A stretch of DNA of 10,753 nt from CAZTHL01 sp964613585. Its GTDB lineage: Bacteria > Pseudomonadota > Alphaproteobacteria > DSM-16000 > Inquilinaceae. A program made the position numbers and the translations under genes. Each line of letters begins with the position of its first letter. Position 1 is the first letter of the stretch. Positions 5,761 through 10,753 of the stretch are shown piece after piece. The stretch is taken from contig CAZTHL010000113.1 in the NCBI GenBank assembly GCA_964613585.1, forward strand, positions 1-10,753, given 5' to 3'. The notes below the pieces were generated by a model. It ran no database searches. It had not been told where the DNA came from and saw nothing but the letters and a program-made list of their open reading frames with translations.

Positions 5761-6816
5761 ATGCCGCGCTCGCGCACCCTGGCCCGTCCGGCCCCAGCCC
5801 GGCGCGCCGCCGTTGCCACGCTGACCGCCCTCGCGCTGCTGGCGCTGCTCGCGCTCGGGCCCGCGCGTGCCCAGGAGGAGCGCTCCTACCTGCTGGCGAC
5901 GGCCGGCACCGGCGGCACCTACTACCCGGTGGGCGTGGCCATCGCCACGCTGGTCAAGGTTCGGCTGGAGCCGACCGAGGGCATCGCCATGTCGGCGATC
6001 ACCTCGGCCGGGTCGGGCGAGAACGTGAAGCTGCTGCGCGAGCGACAGGCCGCCTTCGCCATCCTGCAGGGCCTGTTCGGCGCCTATGCCGCGCGCGGCG
6101 CCGGGCCGCTCGAGGCCGACGGGCCACAGGAGCATCTGCGCTCGGTCACCCTGCTGTGGCCGAACGTCGAGCACTTCGCCCTCAGCACCGACCGCGTGGA
6201 GACCGGCACCATCGAGGACCTGATCGCGCAGGAGGGCCTCCGCTTCGCCATCGGCGCGCGCAACTCCGGCACCGAGGGCTCGAACCGGCATCTCCTGACC
6301 GCGCTCGGCGTGGAGGACGTCGATGCCCATTTCGACCTCGCGTATCTGGGCTACGCGCCGAGCGCCGAGGCGTTCCAGAACGGGCAGATCGATGCGCTGA
6401 ACCCGGCCGCCGGCCCGCCGGTCGGCGCCATGAGCCAGCTGAAGGCCGCGGTCGGCGACGAGGTGACGATCCTGTCCTTCACGGACGACCAGGTGGCCCG
6501 GGCCAACGGCGACTTCGACGCGCTGTGGACGCCGTTCGTGATCGAGGCCGGCACCTATCCGGGTCAGGACGAGGCGATCCGGACCATCGGCCAGCCGAAC
6601 TTCCTGGCCGTGCACGCCGAGGTCGACGAGGACGCGGTCTACCGGATCACCAAGGCGATGTTCGAGAACCTCGCCTTCCTGCGCAACATCCACCCGATCA
6701 CCGAGTACATCACGCTCGACAGCGCGCTCGCCGGCCTGCCAGTGCCGCTGCACCCCGGTGCCCTGCGCTACTATGAGGAGGCCGGCGTCGCCGTCCCCGA
6801 CCGGCTGCGGCGTTGA
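5761..6816 (+). CDS. TAXI-family TRAP transporter solute-binding protein
   Basis: A 351-residue periplasmic binding protein. The start is ATG 5761, with a GGGGGAG ribosome site about 9 nt upstream; the frame is open further upstream, but a signal peptide begins right at this ATG. Residues 1-37 have an Arg-rich N-region, a Leu/Ala core and the cleavage site ARA-QEE. The mature protein opens with YLLATAGTGGTYYPVG (43-58), the hallmark of TAXI (TRAP-associated extracytoplasmic immunogenic) proteins. It continues with ITSAGSGENVKLL (80-92), FAIGARNSGTEGSN (162-175) and DALNPAAGPP (211-220), which fit the ligand-cleft motifs of the family. Length is typical. It should deliver an organic solute, often an acidic one, to a fused TRAP permease; one is encoded at 9300 onward on the same strand, with a BCCT gene between them. 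The substrate cannot be assigned. Confidence 0.92.
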   Translation: MPRSRTLARPAPARRAAVATLTALALLALLALGPARAQEERSYLLATAGTGGTYYPVGVAIATLVKVRLEPTEGIAMSAITSAGSGENVKLLRERQAAFAILQGLFGAYAARGAGPLEADGPQEHLRSVTLLWPNVEHFALSTDRVETGTIEDLIAQEGLRFAIGARNSGTEGSNRHLLTALGVEDVDAHFDLAYLGYAPSAEAFQNGQIDALNPAAGPPVGAMSQLKAAVGDEVTILSFTDDQVARANGDFDALWTPFVIEAGTYPGQDEAIRTIGQPNFLAVHAEVDEDAVYRITKAMFENLAFLRNIHPITEYITLDSALAGLPVPLHPGALRYYEEAGVAVPDRLRR

Positions 6817-7019
6817 GCGCCATCAAGCCCGAGCCGGTCGCCATCCGCCGAGCACCGATTCAAGGGCCGGCAACTTGCGGAGCACGTTCTTGTTGCCAAC
6901 ATCTTTTCCAGCCGCCCCTGTTCTTAGGCTAGCTTCAGGTGATTGTTCAAGGAACCAGAGGAGAGGCTCCGCTGGCGGCTCATCGACGAGAAAACATTGA
7001 CGTGCGACGGCTGGATTAG

Positions 7020-7220
7020 AGAGCAAAGACAGATGTTTCTTTCGACCAGATAGTTGCCGCTTCGCTAAGAGCGCAGCTTTCTAGAGACGTGGCTGCCGAT
7101 GAGATCGATCCTTCGCATGTTGACCCTTCGCATGTTGACGATATGATACTCAATAGTTGTGCAGACCTTATTGCTCGTACACAACAAAAGATCGGACTTG
7201 AGTTTGAGCGTGGCGAGTAG
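7020..7220 (+). pseudogene. Possible truncated gene remnant
   Basis: A frame of 66 codons follows an in-frame TAG (7017-7019) and ends at TAG 7218. Its translation reads like a soluble protein: VSFDQIVAASLRAQLSRDVA, then ADEIDPSHV, then DDMILNSCADLIARTQQKIG and a final LEFERGE. There is no ATG near the beginning and only an internal GTG (7089), so it cannot be translated as a normal gene from this point. Codon use is less GC-rich than in the neighbouring transporters. It may be the 3' end of a decayed or transferred gene. I do not recognise the family, and chance coding cannot be excluded. Confidence 0.3.
7110..7139 (+). repeat. 15-bp perfect tandem duplication
   Basis: CCTTCGCATGTTGAC occurs at 7110-7124 and again at 7125-7139 without a mismatch. 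It adds five codons in frame (PSHVD twice) within the possible gene remnant. This is a typical slippage duplication and looks recent because the copies are identical. Confidence 0.9.
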
Positions 7221-7252
7221 GCGAGAACGCGTATCGGCTTGTATCGAAAAGG

Positions 7253-7279
7253 TTGTCGAAAAGAGCGGAAATTCGACAA
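7253..7279. repeat. 8-bp inverted repeat
   Basis: TTGTCGAA (7253-7260) and TTCGACAA (7272-7279) are perfect reverse complements separated by 11 bp. It could be an operator half-site pair or an RNA hairpin; no T-run follows. It lies about 300 bp upstream of the BCCT start. Confidence 0.4.
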
Positions 7280-7573
7280 GAGCATTCGGGAAGACTACGC
7301 ATAAGATGGGCTCACTTGATTTCAGCTACGAACACTGATCCAATTGCGTGCGGGCACCCGCATTTGCAGCAAGCTTATGGTTGCTTCTGCCGGTCGTGAC
7401 AGCGACCTGAGTTCTTGCGTCCGCGTTCACTGTGGTTTACCGCCATTTGCCGTGTCAACGGGCATCGGCATCGGAAACACAGCCGGCCGGCCCGGCCATG
7501 GCCCTGGCGCGGCTCTCCAAGGCACGGCGTGGAAACTACAGGAACATTTCCGGCTCGGGATACCTGTTATACC

Positions 7574-9085
7574 ATGTTCAAGAACCCGCTCCTCCTCGCC
7601 GCGCTGGCCATCACCGGCGCCATCGCCGTGTGGGGGGTGGTCGACACCGCCGGCCTGTCGGCACTCGCATCGGACACGGTGCGCATCCTGTTCGTCAGCC
7701 GCGGCTGGTTCATCATGCTGACCGCCAGCGTCATGCTGCTGCTGAGCCTCGGCCTCGCCGTCTCCCGCTACGGCGACATCAAGCTGGGCAAGGACGACGA
7801 CGAGCCGGAGTTCTCCACGGTGAGCTGGCTTGCCATGATGTTCGCCGCCGGCATGGGCGTCGGCCTGCTGTATTACGGCGCCGCCGAGCCGCTGTCGCAC
7901 TTCGCGCTGCTCAGCCGCCACATCGAGCCCGGCACCGCCGCCATTCAGGCGCGCTTCCTGACCAGCTTCCACTGGGGATTGCACGCCTGGGCGATCTACG
8001 GGATGACCGCGCTGGTCATCGCCTATTTCGGCTTCCGTCGCGGCGCCCCCAGCCTGGTCAGCGCGCCGCTCATCAGCGTGTTCGGCTCGAACCCCTGGAC
8101 CCGCGGCGTCGGTGGGTTCAGCGACCTCGCGGCCATTGTCGCCATCGCCATCGGCGTCGCCGGCTCGGTCGCCATGGGCGTGTTCCAGCTCGAGGGCGGC
8201 GTGGCCCGGCTGCTCGGCCTGGAGACGACCGGTCTCGGCCTGGCGCTCGCCCTGTTCGCCGTGATGTGCCTCGCCTTCATCCTGCCGCTCATGGTCGACC
8301 TCGGCCGCGGCATGGCCATGCTGTCGACCATCGCCATGGCGCTCGCCGTCGCGCTCATGGTCTTCGTCCTGCTGGCCGGGCCGACCTCTTACATGATGAG
8401 CGGCATCACCGGCGGGCTCGGCGAGTATGTCGCCGGCGTGATCCCGCACGGCTTCCGCACCTTCGTCTTCTTCGACGTGGAGATTGAGAACTACTTCCAG
8501 GACTGGACGCTCAACTACATGGCCTGGTGGCTGGCGTGGGGGCCGTTCGTCGGCGTCTTCGTCGCGCGCATCTCCCGGGGCCGCACCATCCGCGAGTTCG
8601 TCGCCGGGGTGCTGTTCGTCCCCAGCCTGTTCTCCATCGTCTGGTTCGGCGTCTTCGGCAGCGCCGGCTTCTTCGCCGCCCTGCGCACCGACCTGCCGAT
8701 CCTCGACGCGCTCCAGGCCGACATCAACAGCGTGATCTTCGTCCTCCTGGACCAGCTGCCGCTGTCCCAGCTGACCACGCTCGCGGTCGTTCTGGCGGCG
8801 TTCCTGTTCATCGTCACCAGCGTGGTCAGCGCCGCCTTCGTGCTCGGCATGTTCTCGAGCGGCGGCGATCCCAACCCCAGCGTGCGGGTCAAGCTGATCT
8901 GGGGCGGCATCCTGGCGGCGCTCGGCCTGGTCATGATCCTGTCCGACAGCATCGGCGCCGTGCGCTCGATCATCTCCCTCGGCGCCATGCCGTTCGTGTT
9001 CATCGTGCACCTCTTGATGGTGAGCCTGATCCGAGCGCTCGCCAAGGAGCGCCCTCGAGCCCTCGCCATGGAGAGCCGACCGTGA
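7574..9085 (+). CDS. BCCT-family transporter (betaine/choline/carnitine type)
   Basis: A 503-residue protein with about 12 hydrophobic spans. ATG 7574 is chosen because the first membrane segment starts at residue 5; the 53 upstream codons of the open frame look unrelated. The ribosome site is poor (GGGA about 13 nt away). BCCT signatures are clear: GMGVGLLYYGAAEPLSHF (93-110), SFHWGLHAWAIYG (131-143) and MAWWLAWGPFVGVFVARISR (316-335) followed by GRTIREFVAG. Trp134, Trp139, Tyr142, Trp318, Trp319 and Trp322 match, by alignment from memory, the aromatic residues that hold the quaternary ammonium group in BetP-like carriers. It probably imports betaine, choline or a related solute by ion symport at the inner membrane. 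The C-terminal tail is short (about 20 residues), unlike the long osmosensing tail of BetP, so osmotic activation of that kind is doubtful. The stop overlaps the start of a 34-residue membrane peptide. The exact substrate is not assigned. Confidence 0.93.
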   Translation: MFKNPLLLAALAITGAIAVWGVVDTAGLSALASDTVRILFVSRGWFIMLTASVMLLLSLGLAVSRYGDIKLGKDDDEPEFSTVSWLAMMFAAGMGVGLLYYGAAEPLSHFALLSRHIEPGTAAIQARFLTSFHWGLHAWAIYGMTALVIAYFGFRRGAPSLVSAPLISVFGSNPWTRGVGGFSDLAAIVAIAIGVAGSVAMGVFQLEGGVARLLGLETTGLGLALALFAVMCLAFILPLMVDLGRGMAMLSTIAMALAVALMVFVLLAGPTSYMMSGITGGLGEYVAGVIPHGFRTFVFFDVEIENYFQDWTLNYMAWWLAWGPFVGVFVARISRGRTIREFVAGVLFVPSLFSIVWFGVFGSAGFFAALRTDLPILDALQADINSVIFVLLDQLPLSQLTTLAVVLAAFLFIVTSVVSAAFVLGMFSSGGDPNPSVRVKLIWGGILAALGLVMILSDSIGAVRSIISLGAMPFVFIVHLLMVSLIRALAKERPRALAMESRP

Positions 9086-9186
9086 CCGTGACGCCCCTGC
9101 TCGACACGATCCTCAACATCGGCGTGTTCGCCTTCGTCGGCCTGCTGATCTGGCTCTACACCGCGGCACCGACCAAGGGCGACTGA
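9082..9186 (+). CDS. 34-residue single-span membrane microprotein coupled to BCCT
   Basis: GTG 9082 overlaps the BCCT stop (9083-9085) as GTGA, and GGAGAG (9070-9075) lies 6 nt upstream, an ideal ribosome site. A second in-frame GTG follows at 9088. The product begins VTVTPLLD, has one hydrophobic helix at about residues 10-27 (ILNIGVFAFVGLLIWLYT), and ends in a polar AAPTKGD tail. It is too short for usual gene calling. By analogy with small transporter-associated peptides such as KdpF, AcrZ or CydX, it may bind and stabilise or tune the BCCT carrier. The coupling is seen in the sequence; the role is inference. The overlap, ribosome site and clear membrane span together make a chance frame unlikely. 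Confidence 0.68.
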   Translation: MTVTPLLDTILNIGVFAFVGLLIWLYTAAPTKGD

Positions 9187-9259
9187 GCGCCGCCTCCGCT
9201 TCCACCATGAACGGTTGATGATACGGCCGTTTCCGCGGGATGATCTCGTGCCGCGCCGG

Positions 9260-9274
9260 GTCCTCGGCGAGGAC
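9260..9274 (+). other. Short hairpin before the TRAP permease start
   Basis: GTCCTC (9260-9265) and GAGGAC (9269-9274) form a 6-bp stem with a 3-base loop, about 10 bp upstream of the GAGG ribosome site. It could affect translation initiation of the permease, or be incidental in GC-rich DNA. Confidence 0.25.
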
Positions 9275-9299
9275 GAGAGATTGCCCCGAGGCCGGTTCG

Positions 9300-10753
9300 A
9301 TGACGGTGTCCCTGCCGAGCGGCCGAAATGAGGAGAATGGCCCTGCGGCCAGCAGCGCCGAGCCGGCGCGGCCGGGCGGCGTGTGGCTCGAGCGGGCGCT
9401 GCTCGGCCTCGGCGTGGCGGTGAGCCTGCTGCACCTGTGGTTCAACACGCTCGGCACCGAGGCGGTGCTGACCGTCTCGGCGATCCACTTCGCCAGCTTC
9501 GGCCTCCTGTGCGCGCTCGCCTACCCGCTCGCCCGGCCGCGCCGCCGATCCCGGCAATGGCTCGTGCTCGGCCTCGACGTCACGCTCGGCCTGCTCGCCA
9601 TCGCCTGTGTGGCCTATCTCCTGGCGGTCGAGCGGGATCTGGCGGCACGTGGCTTCGACTACGGCTTCTGGGACCATGCCGTCGGCCTGACGCTGATCGC
9701 GCTGGCCCTGGAATTCGCCCGGCGCACCACCGGCTGGATCGTGCCGCTCATCGTCGTGGCGGCGCTCAGCTACGTAGTCTGGTGGGGGCGGCATCTGGGC
9801 GGCGCGCTGCACTTTCCCGGGCTGTCGCCGGAGATCCTGCTGCTCAGGAGCACCTACGGCGAGGACGGGATGTTCGGCATGATCGCCCGCATCTCCTCGA
9901 CCTTCGTCTTCATGTTCATCCTGTTCGGCGCCTTCCTGCAGGTCTCCGGCGCGGGCGACTTCATCATCAACCTCGCGCGCGCGGCGGCCGGCCGCCTGAT
10001 CGGCGGGCCCGGCTTCGTCGCGGTCATCGGCTCCGGCCTGACCGGCACCATCTCCGGCTCGGCCGTAGCCAACACGGTGTCGACCGGTGTCATCACCATC
10101 CCCCTGATGCGGCGGAGCGGCTTTCCGCCCCGCTTCGCCGCCGGGGTCGAGGCGGCGGCCAGCACCGGCGGCCAGCTGATGCCGCCGATCATGGGCGCCG
10201 GCGCCTTCGTCATGGCCAACCTGACCCAGATCCCGTACCTGGAGATCGTCGCCGTCGCCTTCCTGCCGGCGCTGCTCTACTTCCTCGGCGTCGCCTACTA
10301 CGTGCGCATCGAGGCGCGCAAGCACCGCCTGGGCCGCGGCGACGCGCCGGCCCCGAGCCTCGTTGCGGCGCTCCGGCAGGGCGGCATCGCCTTCCTGCTG
10401 CCGATCGGCGTGCTGCTGGCCATGCTGGTTCAAGGCTACACCCCGACCTTCGCCGCCGGTGTCGCCATCCTCGCGGTCATCGCCGCGAGCTGGTTCACCA
10501 CCCGGCCGATGGGACCGCGGCGCATCCTCCAGGCGCTGGCGCTGGGCTCCCGCACCATGATCCTGACGGCGATCCTGCTGGTGACGGTGGGCCTGATCGT
10601 CAACGTCATCGCCACCACCGGGCTCGGCAACACCTTCTCCCTCATGATCAGCGCCTGGGCCGGCAACAGCGTGCTGCTGGCCATCGTGCTGATCGCGGTC
10701 GCCTCGCTGGTGCTCGGCATGGGGCTGCCGGTGACCGCCGCCTACATCGTGCT
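9300..10753 (+). CDS. Fused TRAP transporter permease (4TM/12TM type), 3' end cut
   Basis: The frame starts at ATG 9300, with GAGG about 8 nt upstream, and remains open to the right edge; 484 residues are visible of an expected 620-700. Residues 1-28 are polar. Residues 31-160 contain four or so hydrophobic spans corresponding to the small DctQ-like part. The DctM-like part follows, with IGSGLTGTISGSAVANTVS (243-261), TIPLMRRSGFPP (266-277), VEAAASTGGQLMPPIMGAGA (283-302) and, near the edge, LGMGLPVTAAYIV (472-484). These are the signature motifs of fused TRAP permeases that work with TAXI binding proteins, making it the likely inner-membrane partner of the protein at 5761-6816, importing solute with the sodium gradient. 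It follows the BCCT microprotein by 113 bp on the same strand and may share a transcript. No frameshift or odd residue is visible. Confidence 0.92.
   Translation, partial: MTVSLPSGRNEENGPAASSAEPARPGGVWLERALLGLGVAVSLLHLWFNTLGTEAVLTVSAIHFASFGLLCALAYPLARPRRRSRQWLVLGLDVTLGLLAIACVAYLLAVERDLAARGFDYGFWDHAVGLTLIALALEFARRTTGWIVPLIVVAALSYVVWWGRHLGGALHFPGLSPEILLLRSTYGEDGMFGMIARISSTFVFMFILFGAFLQVSGAGDFIINLARAAAGRLIGGPGFVAVIGSGLTGTISGSAVANTVSTGVITIPLMRRSGFPPRFAAGVEAAASTGGQLMPPIMGAGAFVMANLTQIPYLEIVAVAFLPALLYFLGVAYYVRIEARKHRLGRGDAPAPSLVAALRQGGIAFLLPIGVLLAMLVQGYTPTFAAGVAILAVIAASWFTTRPMGPRRILQALALGSRTMILTAILLVTVGLIVNVIATTGLGNTFSLMISAWAGNSVLLAIVLIAVASLVLGMGLPVTAAYIV

Larger units (their letters stand above)
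6817..7573. other. 757-bp intergenic spacer with a possible gene remnant
   Basis: No intact gene is supported. Base composition from about 6880 to 7350 is less GC-rich than the neighbouring genes. Visible structures are GGCAAC (6869-6874) paired with GTTGCC (6892-6897), about 50 bp after the TAXI stop and possibly a weak terminator; a decayed coding-like stretch at 7020-7220; a 15-bp tandem duplication at 7110-7139; and an 8-bp inverted repeat at 7253-7279. From 7415 the BCCT frame is open, but its first 53 codons look non-coding. Confidence 0.6.

Noticed and set aside
7567..7572. TTATAC immediately upstream of the BCCT start as a -10 box
   Set aside because: No -35-like sequence is present at suitable spacing, and it would place the transcript start inside the coding region.
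7427..9010. 527-codon minus-strand frame opposite the BCCT gene
   Set aside because: It is an antisense shadow with Asp/Glu/His/Gln/Gly-rich low-complexity translation; the plus strand carries unmistakable BCCT motifs.

Overview
The window looks like part of a high-GC proteobacterial chromosome. An alphaproteobacterium of the Rhodospirillales/Geminicoccales kind is my inference, based on strong G/C bias at third codon positions, a TAXI-type TRAP transporter, a BCCT-family compatible-solute carrier and a CitMHS-like Na+/H+ antiporter. No rRNA, tRNA, insertion sequence or CRISPR array was seen.

Region 1 (1-2713, all minus strand) is the most unusual part. Read from right to left it is a compact four-gene set: a nine-cysteine protein with an N-terminal LPGF motif (2210-2713); a complete-triad subtilisin-like protease of the PatA/PatG cyanobactin-maturation type (805-2139); a 68-residue peptide with an LPGF motif and a CGGC motif (602-808) whose start codon overlaps the protease stop; and a protein with the PatG-type C-terminal domain that runs off the left edge (1-521). 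The protease N-terminus carries a 12-bp tandem repeat encoding GGTS. An assembly gap of 100 N lies inside this repeat, so its true length is unknown. The set resembles a reduced, split relative of a RiPP (ribosomally made, modified peptide) maturation locus. Its product and function are not known from the sequence.

Region 2 (2714-3468) has no convincing gene. Its left part (about 2740-2960) is markedly AT-rich, with several inverted repeats and a weak promoter candidate that could drive Region 1. Its right part is GC-rich and featureless except for a hairpin just after the antiporter stop codon.

Region 3 (3469-5577, minus strand) holds a polytopic CitMHS/NhaD-like Na+/H+ antiporter and, upstream, a small glycine-zipper lipoprotein.

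Region 4 (5761-10753, plus strand) is a solute-uptake cluster: a TAXI-family TRAP periplasmic binding protein; a 757-bp spacer with a possible decayed gene remnant and a 15-bp tandem duplication; a BCCT-family transporter; a 34-residue single-span membrane microprotein translationally coupled to it; and a fused TRAP permease (4TM/12TM type) cut by the right edge. The TAXI protein and the permease are the natural partners of one TRAP system, with the BCCT gene and its microprotein placed between them. Together with the antiporter this suggests a locus for organic-solute uptake and sodium or osmotic homeostasis, which is an inference from gene content.
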